Positions 36,408 to 45,842 of a stretch of DNA of 64,000 nucleotides are shown one piece after another (position 1 is the stretch's first letter; the number at the start of each line of letters is the position of its first letter). The translations under genes and the position numbers were made by a program. The notes under the pieces are model-generated. The model did no database searches. It had not been told where the DNA came from and was given only the letters and a program-made list of their open reading frames with translations. This DNA is from Natronorubrum bangense (GTDB taxonomy: Archaea > Halobacteriota > Halobacteria > Halobacteriales > Natrialbaceae), in assembly GCF_004799645.1 (NCBI RefSeq), contig NZ_CP031308.1, forward strand, positions 62,001 through 126,000. Direction: 5' to 3'.

Positions 36408-38199
36408 GGCTGTCCGCTACGACTACGGAACGTCGCTTTGCTCCGTCCAGGAGAATCGAAAGCTCATCATCGAGGACTGCGATCCGGATACGATCAATAC
36501 CGAACTTCGGGCGGCGAACTTTGTTCGAGAAGGAAGCAAATTCGTCAAGAAGCGGCCTCGACTACGGACTCGATCCGGGCGAAATACCGAGACGGATGCG
36601 CTTCAGGTTCTTTCGGTACGTCTCGTAGGTGACACACTCCACGTCAAGCCCTCAGACGTCGTCGGCATCGTGAGGCTCGTCCCGGGGATGAGTGTCCAGG
36701 TCGAACCCAAAGTCGACTGGGAGCACGTCATCCAGATGCTCCTTACGGTCTACGACATCGACAGGACGCAGTCGTATTACGGGGTTCCACTCGACGAATT
36801 GGTGTCCAGCGGCATTGAATCCGCTCGCATTATCGCCATCCTGGCGATCAACTATGTTCGTGGCGTCCGAACGATCCGACGCGAGGGGTTCATTCGGGAC
36901 CTCAATATTCATCGTCGAAACGGATTCGAGGGACTGGGCTCAATCGATGTCGAGCAGACGCTTATGAATCACGCTACCGGGAATCCGGCCCCGACCTGGG
37001 TCGAAACACAGGTCGAGTACGCTAACCCTGTGAATTCGGCGATTCATATGGCCGGGAAACTCCTCCTCAGGCTGCTCCAGCAAGATCAAGACGGCCATCA
37101 ACACCCCCGCCAGGATGTGCTTCTTTCCATGGTTCACCAGGAGGTGGAACGGATGGAAGAGTTGGGAATCCAGAGTAGTCAGAAGCAAATCGGCGGCTAT
37201 CGTCGGCTCTCCCTCCAAGATCTCCCCCGACAGCGCCATTACTACCGACGAGCCTTCCACACCGCCCAATCAATTCTCTCCTCGACGTTGCTTGGTCAGG
37301 CTGGTGGTGGCCCAGAGGAACTCCTCGTCGATTATGCGCTGAGCATGAATATACTGTTCCAGGATTATTCCAATCGAATTCTCAACCGGAAAATCGAAGC
37401 CCTACGCCGAATCGACTATCTGGACCAACTGTCGGGAGTCAAATGTAAACCTGAGCCGTTGATCTATCCCTTTGCTGGAAACGCCGACGCCCGACATCAA
37501 CCTGATCACCTCCTCACGGACGGGGAAGAAACGCTCGCGGTACTGGACTCCAAGTATTATCGGGAGGGCAAGAATCCAGCTAACGATTCTGGGTCCCGGT
37601 CGAGGATGTTTGCGTACGCCTATCTCACAGAGACCGATCGGATGGCATTCCTCTGTCCCCAGTATCGCAATGTTCGGCTACCCGTACAACACACTGGGGC
37701 AGAGATAGAGGTCGTTTCGCCTGACGGTGACTTCACTTGTGAGGACTACGAGGATGGGATCCGAAAGTACATTTTGGAGACGCTGGCGATCAGCTATCCT
37801 GACCTCCACGTTTTCGAGGCGACGACCGATGCGCACCTCAGTCTCAGTGGCGTTTCAGAGGAGGCCCTCTCGGAAGTCCACGATACGAACGGCCCGTTTA
37901 GTATCAGCAATCCCGCCACGTTCGCTGACCGGGTCATTGCGGCGATCGCATTCGCGTCCTATGGACCAAACAAACCGGAACTAGAGAATCAGGGCCGGTG
38001 GACGAAGTCCCGAATCAAAGAGGCATGTGCAAAGACCGACGAGGAAGACCATCCAAAATACCCGCAACACGAGACAACCTGCGTCCCGATATACGATCCT
38101 GAGGGGAACGACGACCATGGGACTGTGACACTCCACTTCCTCAAATCAGACCAAGAGGGCACCTCGGTAAGCACAGAAGGGCCATTTCCCCTGATGTGA
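36400..38199 (+). CDS. mcrC: McrC-like nuclease subunit
   Basis: The protein has 599 residues, well above the 350 of E. coli McrC. The N-terminal region (VVGIVRLVPGMSVQVEPKVD, about 87-106) matches the typical McrC strand pair that contacts McrB. The PD-(D/E)XK nuclease lies at about residues 365-390: QPDHLL (Asp), VLDSKYY (D-x-K) and a later RMFAYAYLTE helix. Beyond it about 200 residues of unknown role form an extra C-terminal domain. With McrB it should form a type IV restriction enzyme that cleaves modified DNA. Because three methylases lie nearby, its specificity must be compatible with their marks. The 8-base overlap with mcrB shows co-translation. Confidence 0.82.
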   Translation: MSKAVRYDYGTSLCSVQENRKLIIEDCDPDTINTELRAANFVREGSKFVKKRPRLRTRSGRNTETDALQVLSVRLVGDTLHVKPSDVVGIVRLVPGMSVQVEPKVDWEHVIQMLLTVYDIDRTQSYYGVPLDELVSSGIESARIIAILAINYVRGVRTIRREGFIRDLNIHRRNGFEGLGSIDVEQTLMNHATGNPAPTWVETQVEYANPVNSAIHMAGKLLLRLLQQDQDGHQHPRQDVLLSMVHQEVERMEELGIQSSQKQIGGYRRLSLQDLPRQRHYYRRAFHTAQSILSSTLLGQAGGGPEELLVDYALSMNILFQDYSNRILNRKIEALRRIDYLDQLSGVKCKPEPLIYPFAGNADARHQPDHLLTDGEETLAVLDSKYYREGKNPANDSGSRSRMFAYAYLTETDRMAFLCPQYRNVRLPVQHTGAEIEVVSPDGDFTCEDYEDGIRKYILETLAISYPDLHVFEATTDAHLSLSGVSEEALSEVHDTNGPFSISNPATFADRVIAAIAFASYGPNKPELENQGRWTKSRIKEACAKTDEEDHPKYPQHETTCVPIYDPEGNDDHGTVTLHFLKSDQEGTSVSTEGPFPLM

Positions 38200-38214
38200 A
38201 CCGTTGTACAGGAG

Positions 38215-38610
38215 CTACACGCGAAACGGTGTAACGAGCCATCCCGAATCCCGCTTCTTGATTTGCCGACCAAAAATTGGCTCCAAGGAGTAGAACTCAT
38301 CATCGATTTCCACGTCGAACGAGTCACCGGCACCTTGAACATCACCGTCGACGACGAACTGAATCGCTGGTAACGGGCGTTGGCTGTTGAGATAATCCAT
38401 CTCTTGTCGCATCGTAGATACCAGCTGGTCACGGAGATCATCGTCTCCTGTAAGGATATCCTCGAGTCCTGATACGCAGATTTCGTCAGGGAGGTCTCGA
38501 TTCTCGAGCTTCGTCACGAACTCCTCGACAGGAACCCGGTACTCGGCGGACTCTCGCTCGCCGCTAACGATGATATTGTACATGCCCGCCACTGCGTCGA
38601 TATCACTCAT
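38215..38610 (-). CDS. small hypothetical protein, 131 aa
   Basis: The product is acidic with a mixed alpha/beta pattern and no recognised motif. Near-regular features are ENRDLPDEICVSGLEDIL and a C-terminal strand-rich part (FDVEIDDEFYSLEPIFG). It lies 35 bases downstream of the second DUF1156 methylase but has its own TATA-like box at that gene's end. It converges on mcrC with 15 bases between stops. Confidence 0.6.
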   Translation of the reverse strand: MSDIDAVAGMYNIIVSGERESAEYRVPVEEFVTKLENRDLPDEICVSGLEDILTGDDDLRDQLVSTMRQEMDYLNSQRPLPAIQFVVDGDVQGAGDSFDVEIDDEFYSLEPIFGRQIKKRDSGWLVTPFRV

Positions 38611-38635
38611 GTCATTACGAACATCTCACAGGAGT

Positions 38636-38645
38636 GTAAAATATG
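38636..38645 (-). promoter_or_regulatory. TATA-like box of the 131-aa gene
   Basis: On the minus strand this reads CATATTTTAC, 26-35 bases upstream of the ATG at 38610, squeezed between that start and the methylase stop at 38646. Confidence 0.45.
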
Positions 38646-41273
38646 TTAGTCTCTGAAGAGCTGACGGTACGTCTCTTCCCCGGTGATGTCCGCAAGTTCG
38701 GATGCAACGTCCATCATCGTTCCTGTGACCTCCAATTCACGGCGGCCGTCTCTCGGTTTGGTCTCCTCATCGGCATCGTATCTGAGGAGCTGAACTCGTT
38801 CGAGAGCCGAGAGCTCGTCAGGGTCCTTCCCTTGGAGGTAGGAAAACCGTTGATCATCGTGCCATCGCGATAGCGTGAAGCCGTCTGTGGTGTCGAAAAG
38901 CGCTCGTTCCAGGAGGTCATTTTGGCTAATTTGAGTTCCTCTGCACAGGCGGTTCACGTCGTCAAGTGTGGGGTTCTCCATTGCCAAGAGGCTCAAGTAG
39001 ATTTCATCGGGAGAGACGTCACCAGCGATGATGTCGTAGATCTCGGCGACAACATCACTAGCGGACATGACCGTTCCGTCGCGGTGGACCTTTCCGTGAT
39101 GGTTGGAATACTCTCGGAAACACCGTCCGAGTTCGACGACGTTGATATCTCCTTCAGAGATGGTTTGTCCTTCCCGAATCTCCTCCCGTGTCCGTTGAGC
39201 AGTCCTGTGCATCTGTCGTCGGAGTGCAGACCAACTGATCGGATCGCGATCCGACGCAGGTCGTGCGACCACGATCACGCTGAAGCTGAGCCCGTCGCCC
39301 ATTACGAACTCGCTGAGATTGGCCGAAATTGGATACGTCGCAGTCACGTCAAACCCTTCGTCGCACAGTGATTCTAGGAGCATCCCCCAGGATTCTTTTC
39401 CGCTATGACGATACGTGAACGTGAGGATGCCATCGTCTTTTAGCACGTCACCCATCCGTGAGAACGACTGTTTGAGTTCCCTCTCGAAGGTAGCCCCGTC
39501 TTTGTCGATAGCCGGATTCGCGACGATACTCTCTTCGCGAGGCGTCGTTTCGGGGCCGAAACAGGGATACTCGTCGGCTAGAAGCAGCTGTTGCCAGACG
39601 TAGAAGAAGTCTGAGACCTCCGAATAGACGACGTTGTCGTAGTATGGGGGATCAGTGATGATAGCGTCGTACTCCGATTCGAGCTCGACGTCCTGGACGT
39701 CGCCTTGGTGGAGTGTGTATTCGCCTCCGACCGGGTTCTCAAACGAAGCCGTCTCTTTGAGCTCTCCGTCCTCGAGGTAGCGTTCCGTCGGATGGTGGGC
39801 GAACTCGACGGCGTTGACGATTTTCTCCCACGTATTCTTGAACGTGCCTCGGCCAGCTCTGGTTCCCCAGACGTTGTTTTCCGCGTATTCGACCTGGGGT
39901 TGGTAGGTGTTCTGTCTGAAGATCCCCTCGATTTTCGTTCCGGAGATATTATAGATGGAAAAGTTATTTTGGAACATCAGGGAATCGCTGAAGGCGAGGA
40001 GGAGATACTCCTTGATAGTCTGGTCGTCGACGTCATCGATTGCAGAGAGCAACGTCGAAAGACAGTAGAGCTGGCGATCATTGAACATGTCCGACCACGT
40101 CTCGTAGCCGTGGCGGAAGACATCGTTTCCATTTATTCGAGACGCTGCTGTGATCGCGCCTTCGGGGATTTCGCCCTGTGGGACATACGCACTCAGGTCT
40201 TCTGCAGAGTGCCACGCCTCGCTGGTGCGATCGAACTTGGCACGGTCTTCCTCGGTCGCCGCTTTGTAACCCTTGTAGGTAGACCGCTCTTTGCCTTCAT
40301 CCTCACATGACCGACAGTAGTATTCGATCGCATAGAGCTCTTCAGTATACGACTGTCCGTCAGCAATCGCGTCCACAATGGGGTACTGCAAACCACACGA
40401 CGAACAGCCGTAATTACCGCCTCGCGTCACTGGGCCGTTCGCTGGAACGAACTCGTGTCGGCACTCGGTGCAGATAGACTCAGTACGATAATCATCGGTC
40501 AGGAAGACCGATTCACACTCAGGACAGTAGACGTTGTACTTGTCATCATTCTCGTAGCGACCGTTTGCGACACGGTAGTCTTTGAATAGTGGAATCGTCT
40601 CCCCACAGGACGTGCAGTCTAGTTTCCGTACCCAGAACGCATAGACGATGTCTGCAACGTGATCCTCATCGTGAGGGCAGGCTGTCTTGTAGTGGGACTG
40701 GAGTTCGTCAGCGACAGCTGTTCTGACATCCTCGAAGGCCCGTTGAAGCTCGTCAATATCGACCTCATGAGCTTCGAGTTCCTTCTTGGTGATAAGCCAT
40801 GCAACCGGATTCAGGTCGACGCCGGTGACGTCAGCCCCAAAGCGGATGGCTTCCATGAGACTCGTTCCGCCACCCATGAACGGATCGAGGACGGTCTTCC
40901 CGTCGACGCGAACGTCTTTCGGATACAGCTCCCAGAGCGCATCTGGATTAGTGAGACTGACCCCCTCGATGAGATCAGAGAGATCCTCAGCGGCGATGTC
41001 TTCTGAATCTCCGTCGCCGAAATCGGATAGATTCAGATTTTCCTGATCTGCATTGTGGATTTCAACGGCGCTGGGATCATCGACTAACGAGTACAGAGAG
41101 ATCGCCCTGAACACGCTCCCGAGCCGTCTGGCCCACCACTTGTGCATTGTGGACAGCGGCCGATAATACATCTTGGCACGTCCCTCTCGATCAGCGAGAT
41201 CGTTCACCTGCTCGATAGGGAATCCCCGTTCGATAGGGAGCGTATCCCGCGAGTTCGCATCCGGGTCAGACAT
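38646..41273 (-). CDS. DUF1156 Zn-ribbon adenine-specific DNA methylase (COG1743 type), copy 2
   Basis: The protein has 875 residues. It shares the N-terminal block (LPIERGFPIEQVNDLA, MHKWWARR), AdoMet motif DPFMGGGTS (130-138) and catalytic DPPYYDN (near 541) with the other two copies. CxxC pairs at about 210-320 (CTSC, CPEC, CTEC, CSSC, CRSC) should bind zinc. Base composition is evenly GC-rich, unlike copies 1 and 3, so this copy seems the longest adapted to the host. It follows the DUF499 ATPase gene after 39 bases on the same strand, which makes an ATPase-methylase operon. Probable role: adenine methylation that protects self DNA or licenses the ATPase. Confidence 0.88.
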   Translation of the reverse strand: MSDPDANSRDTLPIERGFPIEQVNDLADREGRAKMYYRPLSTMHKWWARRLGSVFRAISLYSLVDDPSAVEIHNADQENLNLSDFGDGDSEDIAAEDLSDLIEGVSLTNPDALWELYPKDVRVDGKTVLDPFMGGGTSLMEAIRFGADVTGVDLNPVAWLITKKELEAHEVDIDELQRAFEDVRTAVADELQSHYKTACPHDEDHVADIVYAFWVRKLDCTSCGETIPLFKDYRVANGRYENDDKYNVYCPECESVFLTDDYRTESICTECRHEFVPANGPVTRGGNYGCSSCGLQYPIVDAIADGQSYTEELYAIEYYCRSCEDEGKERSTYKGYKAATEEDRAKFDRTSEAWHSAEDLSAYVPQGEIPEGAITAASRINGNDVFRHGYETWSDMFNDRQLYCLSTLLSAIDDVDDQTIKEYLLLAFSDSLMFQNNFSIYNISGTKIEGIFRQNTYQPQVEYAENNVWGTRAGRGTFKNTWEKIVNAVEFAHHPTERYLEDGELKETASFENPVGGEYTLHQGDVQDVELESEYDAIITDPPYYDNVVYSEVSDFFYVWQQLLLADEYPCFGPETTPREESIVANPAIDKDGATFERELKQSFSRMGDVLKDDGILTFTYRHSGKESWGMLLESLCDEGFDVTATYPISANLSEFVMGDGLSFSVIVVARPASDRDPISWSALRRQMHRTAQRTREEIREGQTISEGDINVVELGRCFREYSNHHGKVHRDGTVMSASDVVAEIYDIIAGDVSPDEIYLSLLAMENPTLDDVNRLCRGTQISQNDLLERALFDTTDGFTLSRWHDDQRFSYLQGKDPDELSALERVQLLRYDADEETKPRDGRRELEVTGTMMDVASELADITGEETYRQLFRD

Positions 41274-41312
41274 GGTGGATGGTGGCCCCGCTTTCGTATT
41301 TGAAGATTGGCG

Positions 41313-44300
41313 TCATTCGAACTGGATGGTGACGTCGATGCTCGTGGCAGACTCGGGGATGTTCTCCAGAATGTCGGCGACGATCTCGTGAGATTGTCCG
41401 AGTTCGAGCTGAAGATCCGTGTGTGCCTGCTGGAACTCAGCGACACCTTGGAGTCCGCCTGGTGCTGCGTCTTCGCCCTCAGTGTTAAACGAGAGCGATC
41501 CGTAGGAGACAGAGCCAGACTCGTGTGATTCGTTCCACTCCTGGCGCATCTCAGCTGGACTGTCGCCCTGATATTCGAAGGTCCAGCCCTCTTCCGGAGG
41601 GATACGGAAGCCAGCGCCGGGGAACCAGTCTGCTGGATCCTCCGAACCCGTCGCGCCGACGACGTAGTGCGGATCCTCCTTCCCGAGGTTGGCGAGCAGG
41701 AAGTGCTTGACTGCAGCTTCGGGTTGCCCTGCCGCGCAGTCACTCTGGATCGACTGCACCTGGAAAGTAGCTTCCTCCTCGAGGTCGCCGATATAATTCA
41801 GGATGCGCTCACCGATGTCATCAGGAACCATCGGAGCAACGACAACAGAGGTCGGTTCACGATCACCAAGGGTACTGACATAGTCGCCTCCGGTTTTGAG
41901 TTTGTATCCCTCGGAGAGGAGCGTACTCACTGCGCTGCGGAACGCGGACTCGGTGTTGTCCTGCGGGAGATACACCTCCGTGTCGTTGCGAATGGTCGTC
42001 AGCACCTGGCTGGTGTCGGCTTCGCCGGCGGCATCAATCGTCTCCTCGATGCGATCACGAACCTCGTTCGGGCCGATCGTTTCAGCGTCCGAGACGTCGC
42101 GGAGCGTTGCATCCGAACGCACCTTGTCGAGGATTTCATTCCCACTGACGAGGACGTATTGGTCTTCGTTTGCCAGCCGCCCAGCAGCCATCTTGACGGC
42201 GTCTTCCGGGTCCTGGTCGTGGATCCACACGTCAGTACGCTTGCGGAGGTCGAGTTCGAACAGCTCTAGGTCGACCTCCTTCTTTCCCGCACCGAACCGA
42301 CCACGGAGTTCGGATTCGACTTCTTCGGTCGACCACTTCTCGACGTCGCTCTCCAGGACGAGTACCGTGTCCTGAGTTAGACCACGGAGTTCGTCCTTGA
42401 AGCCGCTGCCGTCGTGGGCCAGAATCGGTTTCTCCTCAAGTCCGTCCTCAACGGCGTTGACAACCGCCTGGACGCTTCCCGGGATGGGATACGTCGGTGC
42501 CATCAGGAACTGCTCGTAGATGTCGTCGATGGTCGTCTCGGAACGGCTATCGAGGCGATCGCGGACGATGTCCCAGACGTGGCGCTGGAGGTCGAAGGGA
42601 TCCGCTTCCGCCGCTGCGGCGATGTTACTGGCGTTCAGGACGGGTTCGGTGGCGACGAAGTTCTCCAGCGACATCTCGGCCGCGTAGTCAAACTCGTTGA
42701 GAAGGTCGTCACCGTCGATGATTTCTCCGTAGGCGCTCTCCAGGCGCTCTAGGAGGTCATCCTCGTACTCGTCGTGGAGGTTTGCGATTTCATCGCGGAT
42801 CTCCTCGGCCAAGTTTTCATCCTTCTTTCGGATCTCCGCCCCGATGACCTCTTTGGCCTTTCCGAGGAACTTCTCCTGCTGTGAGGTGGGTGAGATGGTC
42901 TTGCCGTTCTTCGGCTGAACGAATACGAGCGTGTTCCGCCACTGCCGGCCGGCAGGCTGATTCTTGATAATCTCACCGACGCTGTCCGCATCCCAAGGGC
43001 CGTTCTTTACGACGGTTTTGATGTTCTGACTATCGGGGACGTTCTCGAGTTCGCCGTCGACGTTGAACCCGACCGCGTGTGCGCCCGAGCCAAACAGCGT
43101 TTCGACCTTGTCGCCGACGAGTTCGATCGCGTCTTCGTCGTCAACGTCACGGGCGGCGTTTTTCACAAGCGAGCGCGGGTTCTCATCCTCGCGGATGACG
43201 TAGCGGTCGTCGGAGCGCCAGAGGTGGTAGACCTCGCCTTGGAGGCGCTCGAGGTCGACGATGATGTCGTTGATGCGGTCGCCAGCGTGATAGGTTCCGA
43301 TGACGATGTCGGAAGTGGTCGCGCCTTCCGCGAGTCCCGGCGTGAGCGAGTAGATGAGAACGGTACTGAGGATGGGCCGGCCGTAGGAGATGTCCGCGTC
43401 CGCGAGGCGCTCTCGGATGTCGTCGTAACACCGATCCGGCCGGGAATGTTCGACGTTGATCCGGGTGAGTTCGTCATTGTACTCGACGGCGTCGACTGCG
43501 CCGTGCGTGATGAGGTCAGTGTCCTGGTACTGGTCAACGAGTACCTTCGCGAAGAGATAGAGCATCCCCCGGGTTGCCCCTGACTCGGTTTCCGCGAAGT
43601 AGCGGGTTTTCAGCGAGTCGATGAGGATCGGGTGGAACGGGTAGGTATCGTACATTTCCTCACGGAGGCCGTCCGGAAGATCGACGTAGTCCGTATCCGC
43701 GTAGGCTTCGATGTACTGGTCGACGAGCGTGCGCATCGCCGACCGGTCGTTGATAGAGTCAACGAGTCGGTGACGGAGGACCTCCCGGATGTCGACCTGA
43801 TTGGACATGTTGACCTCGACGCGCTGCTGGCGCGACAGGATATCATGGACGTCCGACCCCTCGCGAAGGACGGAAACGAACGAATAGAGTTCAGTATCGG
43901 GGCTCGTGGACGTTTCGAGTAGAGCCTGGAGAAAGCCCTTGTTGGCACCTTTCCGCTGGCCTTTGAGCGCCTGGAAAAAGTCCTCGAGCTCATCCATGAA
44001 GAACGCAACCGTACGGTCACCCACCGCGTCCTTGATGACGTCTATCGTAGGGTAGCCTCCTTCGTCGTCGTATTCGCTCTCATCAGGTTCGTAGTCAAGT
44101 GCGTCGAACAGCGGCTCCCAGAGGTACTGGTATTGTTTTTTCTGCAGCGAGACGACGATCGGAACAGCGTCGTCAGGAAGCGCATCACCGAGGCCCTCGA
44201 TTCGGCCATCGGCCCAATCGCTGACGACATCGGGGGATTGGAAACAGTGGTACATCGCCACCATCTGGTGAGATTTACCGGTCCCGTACGGACCGTACAT

Positions 44301-44546
44301 CTCGTGTATACGCGTATTGTCCTCACCCTCGAGGGTGTCACGGAGGCGCTTCATCGAGTCTTCCAACCCACCAGTCAGAAGCGTGCGATCAAAAAATCGC
44401 TCCGCGTCAGATTCCAGCGTGTCGGCATCACTGTCGACATCGTAGAGGCGAATCTGGCCTTTGATCAGGCTGCCGCCCTCAGTAAGTTCTGGGCTGAGCG
44501 TCAGCACGTCATCGATTTTTGTGTTGAGAGTTCCTTCTGCGCTCAT
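41313..44546 (-). CDS. DUF499 (COG1483-type) AAA+ ATPase
   Basis: The start is set at the ATG at 44546 (MSAEGTLN) rather than 44561, because a TATA-like stretch (about 44573-44581) lies 27-35 bases upstream of it. The protein has about 1077 residues. Walker A is YGPYGTGKSHQM (about 84-95) and Walker B AFFMDELEDFFQ (about 180-192), both characteristic of DUF499. The remaining sequence has helical regions and a winged-helix-like C-terminal part. DUF499 proteins pair with DUF1156 methylases in predicted defence loci and probably act as a DNA translocase or motor, here transcribed with methylase copy 2. From memory, one catalogue calls a helicase-methylase-ATPase set Hma; whether this locus fits that definition needs a profile search. 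Confidence 0.85.
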   Translation of the reverse strand: MSAEGTLNTKIDDVLTLSPELTEGGSLIKGQIRLYDVDSDADTLESDAERFFDRTLLTGGLEDSMKRLRDTLEGEDNTRIHEMYGPYGTGKSHQMVAMYHCFQSPDVVSDWADGRIEGLGDALPDDAVPIVVSLQKKQYQYLWEPLFDALDYEPDESEYDDEGGYPTIDVIKDAVGDRTVAFFMDELEDFFQALKGQRKGANKGFLQALLETSTSPDTELYSFVSVLREGSDVHDILSRQQRVEVNMSNQVDIREVLRHRLVDSINDRSAMRTLVDQYIEAYADTDYVDLPDGLREEMYDTYPFHPILIDSLKTRYFAETESGATRGMLYLFAKVLVDQYQDTDLITHGAVDAVEYNDELTRINVEHSRPDRCYDDIRERLADADISYGRPILSTVLIYSLTPGLAEGATTSDIVIGTYHAGDRINDIIVDLERLQGEVYHLWRSDDRYVIREDENPRSLVKNAARDVDDEDAIELVGDKVETLFGSGAHAVGFNVDGELENVPDSQNIKTVVKNGPWDADSVGEIIKNQPAGRQWRNTLVFVQPKNGKTISPTSQQEKFLGKAKEVIGAEIRKKDENLAEEIRDEIANLHDEYEDDLLERLESAYGEIIDGDDLLNEFDYAAEMSLENFVATEPVLNASNIAAAAEADPFDLQRHVWDIVRDRLDSRSETTIDDIYEQFLMAPTYPIPGSVQAVVNAVEDGLEEKPILAHDGSGFKDELRGLTQDTVLVLESDVEKWSTEEVESELRGRFGAGKKEVDLELFELDLRKRTDVWIHDQDPEDAVKMAAGRLANEDQYVLVSGNEILDKVRSDATLRDVSDAETIGPNEVRDRIEETIDAAGEADTSQVLTTIRNDTEVYLPQDNTESAFRSAVSTLLSEGYKLKTGGDYVSTLGDREPTSVVVAPMVPDDIGERILNYIGDLEEEATFQVQSIQSDCAAGQPEAAVKHFLLANLGKEDPHYVVGATGSEDPADWFPGAGFRIPPEEGWTFEYQGDSPAEMRQEWNESHESGSVSYGSLSFNTEGEDAAPGGLQGVAEFQQAHTDLQLELGQSHEIVADILENIPESATSIDVTIQFE

Positions 44547-44561
44547 ATCTGTCTGACACAA

Positions 44562-44871
44562 TGGCCGACCATCTTATGAAAGTATGTATCTTTACTGTTG
44601 TCAACTTCAACTATCCAGCTGTTACCGATTTCAGATTGGCCTAGGAGAATATATTCAACATTATAATGTCTATTAGACTATTCTCGGGGCAGTTATCGTG
44701 GAGAACACCATACGATCGACACAGAAGAAAGGAACTCTACCAAGTTGAGGCCTATTGTGCGTCTATTCAGGGTCCATCGTAGACAGCTGTCAATTAGTTC
44801 CCCAAATCTCTACTGAGTAGACTCTAAATTGGTTAGTAAAAACTATTACTTAGTAGTGTATTGGTAGGGGC
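44562..44871. promoter_or_regulatory. divergent promoter region with a palindrome
   Basis: This 310-base gap separates the DUF499 gene and the 197-aa gene. It contains the palindrome TCTACT-G-AGTAGA at 44809-44821 and a related copy of its right half, CTTAGTAG, at 44849-44856, 36 bases on. A/T-rich blocks near 44833-44848 sit 24-39 bases before the ATG at 44872. The layout suggests an operator overlapping or preceding the promoter. No gene is seen. Confidence 0.45.
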
Positions 44872-45465
44872 ATGACGACAGAGAAACGATCAGTCGTGTT
44901 CACCAGCGAGGGGATTACCGTCAAGGAAGAGCGCAAAGCACCGCTTTCGAACGATACGAAGTACGTCACTATCGACGAGCTCGAGTGGGACGATTTCCCG
45001 ATCGAGAATCTCACGATGGAGGTCACGAGTGTCTGGCCGAAAGTGAGTGACGAAGACGAGACCGCGCTAGAAGCCCTGGAATTCGAAGTAGAACGCCTGG
45101 AGCGAGCCGATGCCCAGACCGAAGCGTCGACGTCGGACGACTTCTGGGAGCAGGTGTACGAACAGACGGGAATCACATACGAGGACGGAGAGATCACACT
45201 CAGTGGGAATAAGAACGCCAAGGATAACCTGGTCGCGTTCGTCGACTTCCTGCTCGTCAACGGATACCTCACGGAAGGCGATCTCCCGATCAAAAGCGGC
45301 TGGAAGCGGTACCTGATCAATACGGAACCGCTTCATCAGAAGGGAGGATCGATGGCAGAGGATGTCGAGGTCACTGATGGGGTCTACCTCGAGACGAAGT
45401 ATAGTCGAAAAGACATCTGCAAGAAGATCAAGGAACTCGCAGAGCGGGTCGGTGAGCTGGAATAA
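44872..45465 (+). CDS. hypothetical protein, 197 aa
   Basis: The product is a very acidic protein with a strand-rich N-terminus (SVVFTSEGITVKEERKAP) and a helical C-terminal half. It ends two bases before the next gene, so the two are co-transcribed. I recognise no family. It sits divergent from the DUF499-methylase operon and convergent with the third methylase, so it may be an accessory or regulatory part of that defence locus. Confidence 0.6.
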   Translation: MTTEKRSVVFTSEGITVKEERKAPLSNDTKYVTIDELEWDDFPIENLTMEVTSVWPKVSDEDETALEALEFEVERLERADAQTEASTSDDFWEQVYEQTGITYEDGEITLSGNKNAKDNLVAFVDFLLVNGYLTEGDLPIKSGWKRYLINTEPLHQKGGSMAEDVEVTDGVYLETKYSRKDICKKIKELAERVGELE

Positions 45466-45467
45466 CG

Positions 45468-45842
45468 ATGTCATCGCAAATCGAGCACCAAGATGAACAG
45501 CAACGAATCGCAGAACTCGAGCAACGAGTAGCCACACTCGAACGCCTCCACGACGACCAGATACTCGAATGGGCACGGCGGAAACAGCAGGGCCACGAAG
45601 AAGCCAAACGTCGTGATGCCCGTGAAAAGCTCGAGACTGGTGAGGTACGAACGATCGTCATTCAGAGTCCGCCTGGCAAGGAGAGTCCGGATGCGTTTAC
45701 GAAGATTGAAGGAATCGCCACGTTCGTGGATCCAGCAGGAAAGAACCTACCGAGCGGTGCTACCGTCCGGGCAAAGCTGACTGACGTCCGAGAAAGTTCC
45801 GCGCACGCGATCGCACTTGAGGTCCTCGACGCCCAATCTTAG
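45468..45842 (+). CDS. coiled-coil plus TRAM-like (OB-fold) protein, 124 aa
   Basis: The first 55 residues are a coiled coil (QRIAELEQRVATLERL). The rest (about 58-122) resembles a TRAM-type OB fold: FTKIEGIATFVDPAG, then LPSGATVRAKLTDV and AHAIALEVLD follow the G-x-G-V-x-F-V ... G-x-x-V-x-x-x-I pattern. TRAM domains bind RNA or nucleic acid. The start is the ATG 45468, two bases after the preceding stop. The 3' end overlaps the convergent methylase by 4 bases. The assignment is by pattern only. Confidence 0.55.
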   Translation: MSSQIEHQDEQQRIAELEQRVATLERLHDDQILEWARRKQQGHEEAKRRDAREKLETGEVRTIVIQSPPGKESPDAFTKIEGIATFVDPAGKNLPSGATVRAKLTDVRESSAHAIALEVLDAQS

